Source of the DNA: Coleofasciculus sp. LEGE 07092
GTDB lineage: Bacteria; Cyanobacteriota; Cyanobacteriia; Cyanobacteriales; Coleofasciculaceae
Length of the DNA: 64,000 bases
Direction: 5' to 3'
Assembly: GCF_015207375.1 (NCBI RefSeq)
Contig: NZ_JADEWY010000004.1
Location: forward strand, 24,104-88,103
Below the pieces are notes generated by a model. That model saw nothing but the letters and a program-made list of their open reading frames with translations. It was not told the origin of the DNA and did no database searches. Shown in pieces: positions 33,759-43,635 of the stretch (position 1 is its first letter; each line of letters starts with the position of its first letter). The translations under genes and the position numbers were made by a program.

Positions 33759-36700
33759 ATGCAAATAAAGAACCTAGAACGAGTCAGCAAGACTGAACCC
33801 TGTCTTCACTGCGGCAAATCTGACTGGTGTTACCGGATTGGTTCCCTCGACTGCTGTAAACGTCAAGCCCAACCCGCTCAAGGTTGGCACCAAACCAGTA
33901 AGTCCGATTCCGATGGCACTCCCTACTATGCTCGTGTTGAGCTTCAGCAAAAACCAATTCGCCCCGCACAACGGCGGAATTGGCTGTATTTATCCCGATC
34001 CGGACAGCGGCTCATCCAGGTTTGCCGGATAGATGATGGCAAAGGCGGCAAACCCAAGCGCTGGCAAGAAGAATGGGACGGCGCTGGTTGGCAGAAAGAA
34101 ATCTCTGTTAATCGGCAGGATATCCCAGTGTACCGATACCAGGAAATCCAGAAAGCGATCGCTCACGAAAAAACCATCTGGATTGTTGAAGGCGAACCCT
34201 GTGCCGATGCGCTCTGGGATTTAGGAATCCCAGCAACCACTAACATTGGTGGTTCCGGCAAGTGGAGAGAGTCGGATACACAAGATATAGCGGCTGCTGT
34301 CAAAGTGGTACTCTGTCCAGATCGGGATAAGCCCGGTCTGAAGCACATGCAGGACATCGCTGCCGCACTGCCACCAGAGAAGGTCGCTTGGTGTTTCCCG
34401 TTTCCTGAATCCCTCTCATGGCGCAATCTACCGACATCACAAGGGGTTGATATCGCTGACTGGATTTTGGATTTCAAGTTGAATAAGGCAGCAGTTTTAG
34501 CGGCGGTCTCTAGCGAACTTCCTGAGTTTTTAAAAACTTCACCATCCCTCTCTACTGAGCTTCTGAAAAAAATTCAGAATCTGGTAGACCGAAACCTTCC
34601 AGATTCTGAACTTCAGATCATTCTCAGGGAGCTATCGGAGCAGATCGGCTGGACTACCCAGGAACTCAAGACCCTCTATCTATCGAAACTTCAAGAATCA
34701 GACCGTCAGCAGGAGTTGGGTGAAGGGTTGCCGGATTTAGAAAAACTACTCCGGCAGCAGATGGAAAGTCAAGCGTTTGACTGGGGGGGAGTGCTGCCAG
34801 AGCCTGTGTTCCGTGCGTTGAAAACCAAAGCTGATTCCAGCCGAATCGACCCTATGTATCTTATCCAAAATTTGTTCCCAGCAATAGGGGGACTAATCGG
34901 TGCAAACGTCGGCTTAATTTGTAAGAAGGGTGCGACAGAGAAAGACCACTGGATTGAACCTCCTATCATCTGGACAGCCGTAATCGCGCCCCCTTCAACC
35001 GGGAAATCTGACGCCGATCGAGCCATCTTCCGACCCATCCGAGAGCTACAAGATCGACAAATTACCGAATACGAAAATGCCAAGAACCATCTTGAGGAAT
35101 TAGAGGAAGATTGGCGATCGTACTCCTCAGAGGAAAAGCAGAAACTCAGAGGCACCGAGCAAGATCCATCTGTTCGTCGGCAGGAAATTGGCAGTTGCCG
35201 TAAGTTCCTCCTCGATGAGGGGGAGATTGAAGCCATTAAGCGGCGCATTGCTGAACAGCCACCAGCAGCAGGAATAACCTGGAGTGCTGACGAGCTACTG
35301 GGATTATTCCGAGGACTAGACCAGTACAAGGGTTCTAACAAGGGTAATGGTCGCCAGTTTCTATTGAAAGCCTGGTCCGGTCCACTGACGGGTTACGTGG
35401 ATCGGGTTAACGAAAAGGAGAGCTTCCGCTTCCAGGGGCAGTGTCTCAACTTGTGCGGTGGGATACAAATTGAGCCGGCTAGTGAGTTTTTCGATGCCGA
35501 TGGGCGGTCTGTTGATGCCGATGGGTTACAGAGCCGGATACTGCCAGCCGTCCCTGGACTCCGTGAAGATTTTGAGGTTTGGTCAGATGTCCTATGCGAC
35601 GTTAACGGTTTACTGGCTGACTTGTACTCAAAAATCCAGAATTTGCCTAAAGGGTTGGTTTCTCTCAGCCCCCAGGCGGCTCAAGCGTGGCAGCGCCAAT
35701 GGACCCTTTACAGGAAGGGATTCAGGCAGCACCTCAACTCAAACCCCGCTTACGCTTACTTTCAGGGGAAGATGTGTTCCAATCTGATGCGGTTAGCTCT
35801 TGTCCTTCACTGTCTAGAATTTGTTTACTCGCCCACAGAGAACTTCTACCAACTAGAGCTATCGACCCTGACCAAGGCGATTGCCGCTGCCGATTATTAC
35901 CTGGGTCAGTTCCGACTGATGCAGGTTCAGTTCAGTAAGCACCCAGAGCAGGGCATGAGTGAGTTCATGATGAAAATCCTGAATTTCGCTCTAGACCAGG
36001 GGGAGCTCACCCCCTCACAGGTGGTAAATAAGTTCCGACGACAGAAGGGGGAAGACGGTAAACCTATCCGGTCAGCAGAGGTCGTCGAACTCTTCCGAAC
36101 GATCGCCCTAGCTCGACCCCAGCGAGTGAAGCTGGAAGGGAAGAAATTAATTGCCTTACCCCCACCCCCCCCAGAAGCGATCGCACTTTTGATCGAAAAA
36201 GCTATGAAACCTTCTGAGGATGAGGCGTTAACGAATACGATCGCACGATCGCAAAGCGATCGCATTTGCGATCGTATTCCGGGAAAATGCGATCGCCCCC
36301 CCGAACAGCACCCAGTATCCGAAACCACTGTCACCTCGTTAGCGACGGTGGATTCCGACCCAGGACTAGTACAAATGAACGATCGCATTTTGGAAAAAGA
36401 CGATCGCACTTTGATCAAAATGCGATCGTGCGATCGCACTAATTTAGACCGAAGTGGTGAGGGTTTGAGTGAAAAATGCGATCGCTTGGCTGTACCCCCC
36501 CCTCTCTCCACTGGTGAGACTGGTGGTCAGGAGACATACTCTACTTTTCGCATCGGAGATCGGGTAAGGGTCACAAAGGCAGAAGCTCCAGAATCAATCA
36601 GGAATTCTGAGTGGGTTGTTGAGGAGTTCATGTCATGTCCCTCATTGAAAGAGGGAGAGATAGAGCTAATTATCATCAAAGGAAAAAATAGCGACGGAAG

Positions 36701-37475
36701 AGAAATAAAGCGCTCCTTTGAGGCTAAACACTTAGCGATCGCATCTGAGCCAGACCCAGGAAATCAAGCGGAACTTCTTTCAGTGTTCCCCCTGATTGAG
36801 ACAAAGAAAGATTTGCAGGCGCTGGTCAGTGGATATGGCTTCCAATCTGTATCTGAAGCCTTTTCCAAGCTCCCGCCAGAAGAGCAGCAGCGGATTCAGA
36901 ATCTAGATCTAGAAAAGACGCCAATTAAGATTACCGAGTTGAAAGTGGGCGATCGTGTTCGGTCTATCAATGGCGGTGGAACAGCTACCGTTACGGCAGC
37001 AAATGACTGCCTGTGTGTGACCTACGACACCTCACCGTCCGAGAGCAGGATGGTCGATGAGAGTTGGTTTGAGTCGTTGCCAGAAGCCGAAGACCCTAAA
37101 TTCTTGGCATTCAATCTCTATGATCAAATTGTTGAGGGCTGCAAGCTGAAGGTAGGCAAGCACCCCTATCACGGCAATTTTACAAACCGCGTAGGAACCG
37201 TACTTCAGAAGAATCTCCTAAACGGGGTTCCTGTTGCAGAGTTGAGGCTCGATGGAGGTAACCAATTACTCACCTGTTATCTGGAGTTCGCCAAACTCCA
37301 CAGCTCTTGTCTCCAACCAGGCATGAAGATTCGATTCAAGAAGTGGTACGGGGAACTATCTGCAAAGATATCCGCTACCGGGCGCTGGCTAGTGAGGTGG
37401 GAAAATCACAAAAAAAGCTTAAGCTTACCCCCCAGTGAACCGCTTTCACCCTCAGAATTCGAGGTGATTGTATGA
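33759..37475 (+). CDS. Large replication protein: zinc finger, TOPRIM primase and DUF3987-like P-loop domain
   Basis: With ATG 33759, preceded by AAAGGGGG, the protein has 1238 residues; ATG 33588 would add 57 residues and cannot be excluded. Order: a zinc finger (Cys15, Cys18, Cys32 or 33), a TOPRIM domain (VEGEPCADAL with Glu144; LCPDRDKPG), a linker, then a DUF3987-type ATPase with Walker A PPSTGKS (Lys416) and YFQGKMCSNLMRLALVLH. A Cys/Asp/Arg-rich linker encoded by clustered HIP1 sites follows, and the C-terminus has three or four SH3/KOW-like repeats (IGDRVRVTK, VGDRVRSING, PGMKIRFKKW). Primase-helicase fusions of this type start replication of plasmids and phage satellites. It implies autonomous replication after excision. 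Confidence 0.87.
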   Translation: MQIKNLERVSKTEPCLHCGKSDWCYRIGSLDCCKRQAQPAQGWHQTSKSDSDGTPYYARVELQQKPIRPAQRRNWLYLSRSGQRLIQVCRIDDGKGGKPKRWQEEWDGAGWQKEISVNRQDIPVYRYQEIQKAIAHEKTIWIVEGEPCADALWDLGIPATTNIGGSGKWRESDTQDIAAAVKVVLCPDRDKPGLKHMQDIAAALPPEKVAWCFPFPESLSWRNLPTSQGVDIADWILDFKLNKAAVLAAVSSELPEFLKTSPSLSTELLKKIQNLVDRNLPDSELQIILRELSEQIGWTTQELKTLYLSKLQESDRQQELGEGLPDLEKLLRQQMESQAFDWGGVLPEPVFRALKTKADSSRIDPMYLIQNLFPAIGGLIGANVGLICKKGATEKDHWIEPPIIWTAVIAPPSTGKSDADRAIFRPIRELQDRQITEYENAKNHLEELEEDWRSYSSEEKQKLRGTEQDPSVRRQEIGSCRKFLLDEGEIEAIKRRIAEQPPAAGITWSADELLGLFRGLDQYKGSNKGNGRQFLLKAWSGPLTGYVDRVNEKESFRFQGQCLNLCGGIQIEPASEFFDADGRSVDADGLQSRILPAVPGLREDFEVWSDVLCDVNGLLADLYSKIQNLPKGLVSLSPQAAQAWQRQWTLYRKGFRQHLNSNPAYAYFQGKMCSNLMRLALVLHCLEFVYSPTENFYQLELSTLTKAIAAADYYLGQFRLMQVQFSKHPEQGMSEFMMKILNFALDQGELTPSQVVNKFRRQKGEDGKPIRSAEVVELFRTIALARPQRVKLEGKKLIALPPPPPEAIALLIEKAMKPSEDEALTNTIARSQSDRICDRIPGKCDRPPEQHPVSETTVTSLATVDSDPGLVQMNDRILEKDDRTLIKMRSCDRTNLDRSGEGLSEKCDRLAVPPPLSTGETGGQETYSTFRIGDRVRVTKAEAPESIRNSEWVVEEFMSCPSLKEGEIELIIIKGKNSDGREIKRSFEAKHLAIASEPDPGNQAELLSVFPLIETKKDLQALVSGYGFQSVSEAFSKLPPEEQQRIQNLDLEKTPIKITELKVGDRVRSINGGGTATVTAANDCLCVTYDTSPSESRMVDESWFESLPEAEDPKFLAFNLYDQIVEGCKLKVGKHPYHGNFTNRVGTVLQKNLLNGVPVAELRLDGGNQLLTCYLEFAKLHSSCLQPGMKIRFKKWYGELSAKISATGRWLVRWENHKKSLSLPPSEPLSPSEFEVIV
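36177..36485. repeat. Cluster of 11 CGATCG sites (HIP1 and near-HIP1) in the replication gene
   Basis: CGATCG cores begin at 36178, 36238, 36246, 36257, 36269, 36290, 36380, 36401, 36423, 36431 and 36479, many as full GCGATCGC. That is 11 in about 310 bp, far denser than elsewhere in the window. They encode a linker of CDR and DRI repeats between the ATPase and the KOW-like domains. Possible roles are an iteron-like origin inside the rep gene or simple repeat expansion. Confidence 0.9.
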
Positions 37476-37510
37476 CACATCCACTGACAGATCCACTCAA
37501 TTAAACAAAA

Positions 37511-38596
37511 ATGACCCGAAACCCCAAGGGGTCTGTAGTCGTTGAAACTCTTAAAGGACGGCTCAGACTTCGCTTACCCAAATTTTGCCCAAAGCGATAC
37601 CTTTCACTTGGATTAGCCGATACTCCACGCAACCGAAAAATTGCTTCTCTCAAGGCAGCTCAAATTGAAGCTGACATCCTTTATGAGCGCTTTGACCCTA
37701 CCTTGGAACGATACAGATCGCCTTACCAGCGCCCGACCGAAAAAATGCCGCTGCTAACAGTTTGGGACGCTTATGTAGATGCTCGGAAATCGGAGGTCAG
37801 CATCACGACCCTGAATATCGATTTTCGGAGGGTTCGCCAGCGGATACAAAGTTTTCCAGTAGACCTGTCCGAATCCGACCAGTTCAAGAACTGGCTGGGC
37901 AAGCACTACTCACCGGGGGGCAGTAGACGGGTGCTAGTACAGCTTCGAGCTGCTTGTAATTGGGCGCTACAGGAAGGGTTGATACAAAGCAACCCTTTCT
38001 CTGATCTCCCCCGTAAGGGCAAACAGTTAAAGCCAAAACCCCAGCCTTTTACCAGAGCGGAACGAGACAAAATTATTAGCGGCTTTGAAACCCATCAGCA
38101 CTACAGTTACTATGCCCCGTTTGTAAAATTCCTCTTCTGGACTGGAGCGAGAACCAGTGAGGCGATAGGTCTGAGGTGGAAAGACCTTGATCAAGAATTT
38201 CAATTCATCACTTTCTCTGAAGCTCTAGTACAGGGTCAGAGGAAAGATACCAAAACTCACCAGTCTAGACGTTTTCCAGTGAATCAAGCGCTTGGAGAGT
38301 TGCTGCTGACTATTCGACCAGAAAGTTTTAGTCCAGACGCGCTCGTGTTTTTGTCTAAGACCGAGCTGGCTATCGACTCCCATAATTTTCTAAACCGAGC
38401 GTGGCGATCAGTGCTTGGAAGCTTTCCCACTATCCAGTACCGAAAGCAATATGCGACCCGACATACTTTCATTACTCTGTGCCTAGAAGAAGGGGTTCCT
38501 GTGGCACTGATTGCCCAGTGGGTGGGCAATTCCCCCCGTACAATTTGGACTTCTTACGCTGGAATCGTCAGCGCTCTACCCGTCCCAGAGCCGTGA
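37511..38596 (+). CDS. Tyrosine recombinase (integrase) of the island
   Basis: A 361-residue phage-type integrase. N-terminal AP2-like and SAM-like arm/core-binding domains (residues about 1-175) precede the catalytic domain. Catalytic residues: Arg214 in TGARTSEA, Arg317 followed by His in ATRHTFIT, and the nucleophile Tyr349 in WTSYAG. In the second box the first conserved His is a Tyr (YATRH), a known variation. It would cut and join at the tRNA-Phe attachment site 139 bp downstream. It begins 35 bp after the replication gene and is probably co-transcribed with it. Confidence 0.93.
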   Translation: MTRNPKGSVVVETLKGRLRLRLPKFCPKRYLSLGLADTPRNRKIASLKAAQIEADILYERFDPTLERYRSPYQRPTEKMPLLTVWDAYVDARKSEVSITTLNIDFRRVRQRIQSFPVDLSESDQFKNWLGKHYSPGGSRRVLVQLRAACNWALQEGLIQSNPFSDLPRKGKQLKPKPQPFTRAERDKIISGFETHQHYSYYAPFVKFLFWTGARTSEAIGLRWKDLDQEFQFITFSEALVQGQRKDTKTHQSRRFPVNQALGELLLTIRPESFSPDALVFLSKTELAIDSHNFLNRAWRSVLGSFPTIQYRKQYATRHTFITLCLEEGVPVALIAQWVGNSPRTIWTSYAGIVSALPVPEP

Positions 38597-38734
38597 CCAC
38601 TAGTACAAAAGATATCCTTTTTATATCCTTTTTGACCAAAAAGCCACCAAAACCACTTGGACTTAGGGAGTGGTACACAAATACTAGAACCCGCCACGAT
38701 CAAGTTGCGTAGCGGGTTCCAAATGCTAAGATTA

Positions 38735-38807
<73 letters not shown>

Positions 38808-39028
38808 ATATTTTCTCAGCGACTACCTATGATAGCAAGGTTAAGTAGGTCTTGTCAAGCAAAAATTCCAAGTGATTTCATTTTGGATATCTAGTTAATC
38901 TTACCATCAGTCAGGCTCAATAAAGTTTTACCGACACAGTATCCAGAATAATAGGCTGTATAAATCCAGACAGTCCAATTTAGCACAAACTGCGTTCATT
39001 AATCCCCCTTTTTTTCTTGAAACCTCCT

Positions 39029-39049
39029 AGAGACGTTGTATACGTCTCT
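39029..39049. repeat. Short palindrome related to the one at 19355
   Basis: AGAGACGT and ACGTCTCT form an 8-bp stem with a 5-nt loop, the core of the same dispersed family as 19355-19383. It lies downstream of the hydrolase gene on the minus strand and could end its transcript. Confidence 0.55.
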
Positions 39050-39076
39050 GACATCTCAAAATCCGCAACACCGACG

Positions 39077-40951
39077 CTAACTGATGCCAGTCAACCGTTG
39101 CTGGGAATGGTTGATAATGTTTGTAAAAATCTGATTAAGCTGCCCGCTGTAACCATTTGCCTGTGTGATTGCTTTGGCTTCCTTAAAAAAGAACCCTTTA
39201 ATCATACCGATAGACCATTGGTTCACGTCAGGCAAGCGCAGCGCAATCTCCTGATTGCCAACGGCTAAAACTTGTAACCAAGTTGCCATGGTTGGCGGTA
39301 ATGTTGTGCTGAGGCGCAGAGATAAGGTTGGCGTAGAGAGAGATTGGGCATAAGCAGGGGTCAAAAATGGTTCATAGGTTTTCGCTTCGGGGGTTAGCTG
39401 TTTGATAAACGCCAAACTCACCCCTCGAAACAACTGCCGCAGAGGTTCTGCTTCTTTACCCGTCAGTTCTTTAACGAAAGTACTTTGAGCCAAGGCATCA
39501 TTAAGATTGGCGCGGTCTGTCACACTCAAGTGAGTGCCTCCAATCGCGGCGATTAGATATTTGGAACCCCTCAACTGAGCAAAAGACCGTAACTGGTGGT
39601 CTAAGGATGGAGTAATCGCATCGTCTGTCCCAGTCAAGATTAAAGTGGGAATGCTGACCTGAGTCAAACCGTCTTTGCCAAACAGTCGTCCAGTCACGGC
39701 GTTGAGAGCCATGGCTTGAACGATACGCCGATCGCTTAGTTGTAGGTTGTTTTCCTTCAATTCAGTAGCAGAACACTGAAACCAATCGGCTGGTGAACGT
39801 TCTAGGGGACTACGATTTTTACAAAACTCTTGCAGTCCGGCTAAATCTAATTGTCCTCCAGCTAAAGCCAAGGCAGTGTAGCCGCCTAGAGAATGACCGA
39901 TAATGCTGACTTGTTGAGTATTGAGTTTGTCACGCAGGCGACCGTATCCCTGATTGATTTGTGCTAAACGGTCGAGTACGAAACTGACATCCCTGGGGCG
40001 GTCTATAAACTCCGATGCAGGTAACAACTCTCCTAAGTTGCTGCCCAGGGAGACGCCGTTGAGCCAAGTCAAGTTACTACCTGGGTGTTCTAGGGAGGCG
40101 ACGGTGATGCCGTGGGAAGCTAGATGGCGGGCTAAGTAGGTTAAGAATTTGCGGTCAGAACCAAAGCCGTGGGAAAGAATGACCAGGGGACCGGAAGTCT
40201 TACGTGCCCAATAGAGGTCTACCAAAATAGTCCGTTGCCGTTCTCGGTCTCGTAGCCTCAGAGTACGCTCCTGTACATACTGATAGCCCGTGGCTGTCGG
40301 GTCAAGGCTGGGGCGGAAGGTTGCTACATCAGGAACTGCCAGTTCTTGCTCTAGAATAGGACCAACCGTTAAGCTCTGCAAGTAAGAGGTGTTGAGCTTG
40401 AGGACAATGGCGATCGCTGAAGAGGCATCGAGTGTCACTTCCTCGTCTGGATAAGCTCTCAAGAAACTTAGCGCCGAAAGACCGTCGGCTTGCCTTGCTG
40501 CCAAAAACAACGCGGCTTTTAACTCCTCCAGGCTGCTGCTAGGAAGCGCCAATCCGATTTGATCGAGTAAGCGAGCACCGTCAGAAGAGCTGAGTAGGTC
40601 ATCGATAAATTTCTCAGTCAGGTTGGGGTCAAGGTGAAGACGTTTACTCAGCAACTGCCGCACTTGGGGAGTCAGCAGCGAACTGTAGGGTTTAAGGGCA
40701 GGTGACACTTCCCCTGTCTCGGCAAACTGTTCTAAGTCAGTGATGTTGACCGATTGCTTAAAGGGTCCCAAGCGCAGGGTTACTCGTTCAGCAGCTCTCA
40801 GAGGTGTTGCAATTCCCCAGCATAAAGTCAGAGTAATCGCAAACAAAGCGGGTCGTCCTATTCCCTGAATTTTACCTCTGGAATTAACCCGCTTTCTACA
40901 ATGAGAATGCTGAAATACCCGGGTACCAAACCAGTTGAGCCGAAACTTCAT
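39077..40951 (-). CDS. Exported alpha/beta hydrolase with DUF1400 domain
   Basis: With ATG 40951 the protein has 624 residues: an N-terminal membrane or signal segment (LFAITLTLCWGIATPLRAAE), a DUF1400 region (RVTLRLGPFKQSVNITDLEQFAETG) and a large alpha/beta-hydrolase domain. The oxyanion motif is ILSHGFGSD, the nucleophile Ser sits in GHSLGGYTAL, and acidic and His residues are in TGTDDAIT and GGTHLSV. DUF1400-hydrolase fusions are typical of cyanobacteria and are annotated as lipase or dienelactone hydrolase; the substrate is unknown. It should act in the periplasm. It lies outside the island, 270 bp past the tRNA. Confidence 0.86.
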   Translation of the reverse strand: MKFRLNWFGTRVFQHSHCRKRVNSRGKIQGIGRPALFAITLTLCWGIATPLRAAERVTLRLGPFKQSVNITDLEQFAETGEVSPALKPYSSLLTPQVRQLLSKRLHLDPNLTEKFIDDLLSSSDGARLLDQIGLALPSSSLEELKAALFLAARQADGLSALSFLRAYPDEEVTLDASSAIAIVLKLNTSYLQSLTVGPILEQELAVPDVATFRPSLDPTATGYQYVQERTLRLRDRERQRTILVDLYWARKTSGPLVILSHGFGSDRKFLTYLARHLASHGITVASLEHPGSNLTWLNGVSLGSNLGELLPASEFIDRPRDVSFVLDRLAQINQGYGRLRDKLNTQQVSIIGHSLGGYTALALAGGQLDLAGLQEFCKNRSPLERSPADWFQCSATELKENNLQLSDRRIVQAMALNAVTGRLFGKDGLTQVSIPTLILTGTDDAITPSLDHQLRSFAQLRGSKYLIAAIGGTHLSVTDRANLNDALAQSTFVKELTGKEAEPLRQLFRGVSLAFIKQLTPEAKTYEPFLTPAYAQSLSTPTLSLRLSTTLPPTMATWLQVLAVGNQEIALRLPDVNQWSIGMIKGFFFKEAKAITQANGYSGQLNQIFTNIINHSQQRLTGIS

Positions 40952-41342
40952 AGGGATTGATTTCACAACCATGTGAATGGAGCTATATGTTTAAACCTTA
41001 ATCCAAGCGACCCGTTGGAAGCTGTACAAGTTTCCCATACATCTTCAGCTATCAACGGGATAATCTCTTTACAAAGATGCTGCTATGTGCTATTGAATTT
41101 CAGAAATAAACCAAGCCCGTCTGAAATCCTATTGAACCGTCTAGGGTAGGGACAAATTCCGATTAAGTCTTGTTTTTTTTTCGTTGCCATTCCTTCATTT
41201 TGCTCCGATTTATTGGTATTAGTACTAAAATTTTCCGAAATTTATTAATGATGTTGTTTTGATGAAGAGTCCGGAAGATTCTGCTATCGAGATGAAGTAA
41301 ATACGAGCAACAAAAGCAATATCCAATTCGGAAATTTTCTCC
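40952..41342. other. Intergenic stretch without recognised features
   Basis: This 391-bp region lies between the divergent starts of the hydrolase and the DUF4278 gene. It must hold both promoters, but I see no clear consensus boxes, repeat or RNA. Confidence 0.4.
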
Positions 41343-41606
41343 ATGCAACTAACTTATCGCGGAGTTCCTTATCACTCTCAATCCCATACTATTGAAACGA
41401 CGGCGAGTGAAAGGGTTGGCAAATATCGCGGTGTGAATTTGAGATTTAGACATCGAAACGTGATTTTCATCCCCCATTCCCTCTTCAGACTGACCTATCG
41501 CGGCATCTCCCACCTAGCAATGGGTCGATTCTCGATTCAACCTCAACTCAAAAGCGTACCTAATTCAAGAGACTCTGGCATCAAAAGCCACGATTCAAAG
41601 GGGTAA
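41343..41606 (+). CDS. DUF4278 family small protein
   Basis: An 87-residue protein with the family signature MQLTYRGVPYHSQ at the N-terminus and KYRGVNLRFRH in the middle. A second LTYRGISH motif near residue 50 suggests an internal duplication. DUF4278 proteins are small, almost confined to cyanobacteria, and of unknown function. No operon partner: the next gene is convergent. Confidence 0.82.
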   Translation: MQLTYRGVPYHSQSHTIETTASERVGKYRGVNLRFRHRNVIFIPHSLFRLTYRGISHLAMGRFSIQPQLKSVPNSRDSGIKSHDSKG

Positions 41607-41689
41607 GAAGATTTAAAATCATGTCAATAAAGTTTAATATTTTTTTCATTCACTACCCAAAATGCTTAAGCAGAAGCGAGAAAAAACAC

Positions 41690-41983
41690 TTAACCATAGG
41701 ATAAAAATTCAATTTGAGGCACTAACGGGTCTTGAACAATACCTACACCAGTAAACCCCCACCGTTGGAGCAAGCCTTTTAATTGAGTCGAGGGGACTGA
41801 CTCAACGGAAAATCGATCAGCAACGTCACTGCCGTGGGTATTGAGATAACTGAGAGCATCAAATCGTTCACGGAACATCAACAAGTATCCTGCTCCCACC
41901 TCGCTAGTACCCGCGTTGGGTTGGGCAACCAAATAGCGCCCATCTACTCTAGAAAGAATCAGGTAATAGATTTGGGTGAACAT
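41690..41983 (-). CDS. Conserved small protein after the ABC permease
   Basis: With ATG 41983 (AAGGCAG upstream) the product has 97 residues, starting MFTQIYYLILSRVDGRYLVAQPN and containing YLLMFRERFDALSYLNTHG. It is neither secreted nor membrane-bound by sequence. It follows the permease gene on the same strand by 37 bp and is probably co-transcribed. I do not recognise a characterised family. Confidence 0.65.
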   Translation of the reverse strand: MFTQIYYLILSRVDGRYLVAQPNAGTSEVGAGYLLMFRERFDALSYLNTHGSDVADRFSVESVPSTQLKGLLQRWGFTGVGIVQDPLVPQIEFLSYG

Positions 41984-42020
41984 TTTGATCTGCCTTAGTC
42001 CTTTGATTCTCATCGCGAGT

Positions 42021-43085
42021 TTATTTCAAGTTTTCTAGGCGAATCCGAGGATCGACACCTTTGAGCAGTAAATCTGCCAGCAAATTGCCGACAATCAGCA
42101 TCATTGCGCCCATCATCAAGCTTGCCATGACCAAGTAGATATCTTGAGCAGTCACTGCCTGCAAAATCAAACGTCCCAATCCGGGCCAGTTGAAGAAAAA
42201 TTCGGCAATAAAGGCACCACTTAACAAACTAGCAAATTCAAAGCCGAGGAGCGTGATTAGAGGATTGACGGCGTTGCGCAGGGCGTGGACGTAAATAACC
42301 CGATTTTCAGGAAGCCCCTTGGCACGAGCCGTCTGGATGTAGTCTTGGCGCAAAACATCCAGCATTTCTCCTCGGGTAATTCGCTGTAAACCGGCAAAGC
42401 TGGTAATCGAGAGGGCAATGGTTGGCAAAATCATGTGCCAACCGATATCTAAGACTTTGCCGATGGGGGATAAATCGGCGTGATTGATACTCGTCATGCC
42501 ACCGACAGGAAATAGGGGGGAGGTGTACTGCGCCAAAATGAGTAGTAACAAAGCGGTGATGAAGCTGGGAAAGCCCTGACCGGTGTAGCTCATGACTTGC
42601 AGGACTCGATCACCAAAGCGGGATTGATTGACTGCGGCAATAATTCCTAGGGGAATAGCGATCGCCCAGGTAACAATGATAGACGCGATCGCTAACAGTA
42701 GCGTTGCTGGAATCCGCTCCCATAGTAAAGAGGACACCGAGCGAAAATAGACAAAACTTTCACCAAAGTCCCCTTTCGTCACCACCCGCACCAACCAGCG
42801 CCAATACTGCACCCAGGCAGGTTGATCTAAACCAAATTGCTGCCGCAGTTCCTCAATCCGTTCTGGCGAAATTTTGGGATTTTGTCTGAGGGTATCTAAA
42901 TAATCTCCTGGTGCGAGCTGAATAATCGCAAAACTTAGAGCCGAGGCTAAAAGTAAAGTCAACAGTGCCTGCAATAGCCGTTTCACCACGTAAAGAAATG
43001 TTTCGCTTGTGACTAGCTGTTTAAACCAACCGACAGCAGCACTAAATCCATTCCGAATAGCAGAATCCCTAGTTGAAGCAGTCAT
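42021..43085 (-). CDS. ABC transporter permease, DppB/OppB type
   Basis: A 354-residue inner-membrane protein with an amphipathic N-terminus and about six helices. The N-terminal block SFAIIQLAPGDYLDTLR and the EAA loop region (DYIQTARAKGLPENRVIYVHALRNAV) are typical of the dipeptide/oligopeptide permease family. It would pair with a DppC-type permease, ATPases and a solute-binding protein, none of which is in the neighbourhood; cyanobacteria often scatter these genes. Substrate probably peptides or nickel-like complexes, not decidable here. Confidence 0.9.
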   Translation of the reverse strand: MTASTRDSAIRNGFSAAVGWFKQLVTSETFLYVVKRLLQALLTLLLASALSFAIIQLAPGDYLDTLRQNPKISPERIEELRQQFGLDQPAWVQYWRWLVRVVTKGDFGESFVYFRSVSSLLWERIPATLLLAIASIIVTWAIAIPLGIIAAVNQSRFGDRVLQVMSYTGQGFPSFITALLLLILAQYTSPLFPVGGMTSINHADLSPIGKVLDIGWHMILPTIALSITSFAGLQRITRGEMLDVLRQDYIQTARAKGLPENRVIYVHALRNAVNPLITLLGFEFASLLSGAFIAEFFFNWPGLGRLILQAVTAQDIYLVMASLMMGAMMLIVGNLLADLLLKGVDPRIRLENLK

Positions 43086-43116
43086 TCATTCTTTGTCCTT
43101 TATAAAAAACCAATGA

Positions 43117-43635
43117 CTAATACTCAATTAACGTCACAACGGGTACATCAGGCAGTTTCTGACGCCCACCAAGAGCCGTTAGCTCGATGATAAAGGCAAA
43201 TCCTACCAGTTCGCAGCTAATTTGCTGTACGAGCTTCGCCGTAGCAACAGCAGTTCCCCCCGTAGCGATTAAATCATCGACAATAAAAACCCGACAACCA
43301 GGATTGAGGGCATCTTGATGAATCTCTAGCTGATCCATGCCATACTCCAGTTCGTACTCAATGCTGTGTACAGCGGCTGGCAGTTTACCGGGTTTGCGAA
43401 CGGGGATAAATCCAGCTCCGAGTTTGTAAGCTAAACTAGGTCCGAAAATAAAGCCACGAGACTCTATGCCGACGACGTAATCGATGGATAGTCCAGCGTC
43501 TTGGCATTTTTGAGCTAGGGTATCGATTGTGTAGCGCAGTCCCTCTGGATGGCGCAGGAGCGTAGTGATATCCCGGAATGTAATTCCAGGTTTGGGAAAG
43601 TCTGGGATATCGCGGATCAGAGACTTTAAATCCAT
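43117..43635 (-). CDS. apt: Adenine phosphoribosyltransferase
   Basis: The family begins [20 protein letters not shown], so ATG 43635 is chosen (172 aa, the usual length); the frame's ATG at 43704 adds 23 unrelated residues. The PRPP-binding loop [14 protein letters not shown] and the ESRGFIFGP and VRKPGKLP blocks are complete. It makes AMP from adenine and phosphoribosyl pyrophosphate in purine salvage. It lies 31 bp upstream of the permease gene on the same strand. Confidence 0.96.
   Translation of the reverse strand: MDLKSLIRDIPDFPKPGITFRDITTLLRHPEGLRYTIDTLAQKCQDAGLSIDYVVGIESRGFIFGPSLAYKLGAGFIPVRKPGKLPAAVHSIEYELEYGMDQLEIHQDALNPGCRVFIVDDLIATGGTAVATAKLVQQISCELVGFAFIIELTALGGRQKLPDVPVVTLIEY

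Noticed and set aside
34769..35341. Minus-strand frame of 190 codons inside the replication protein gene
   Set aside because: Long antisense frame with Ser/Arg-rich residues and no motif; the sense frame has TOPRIM and Walker motifs.
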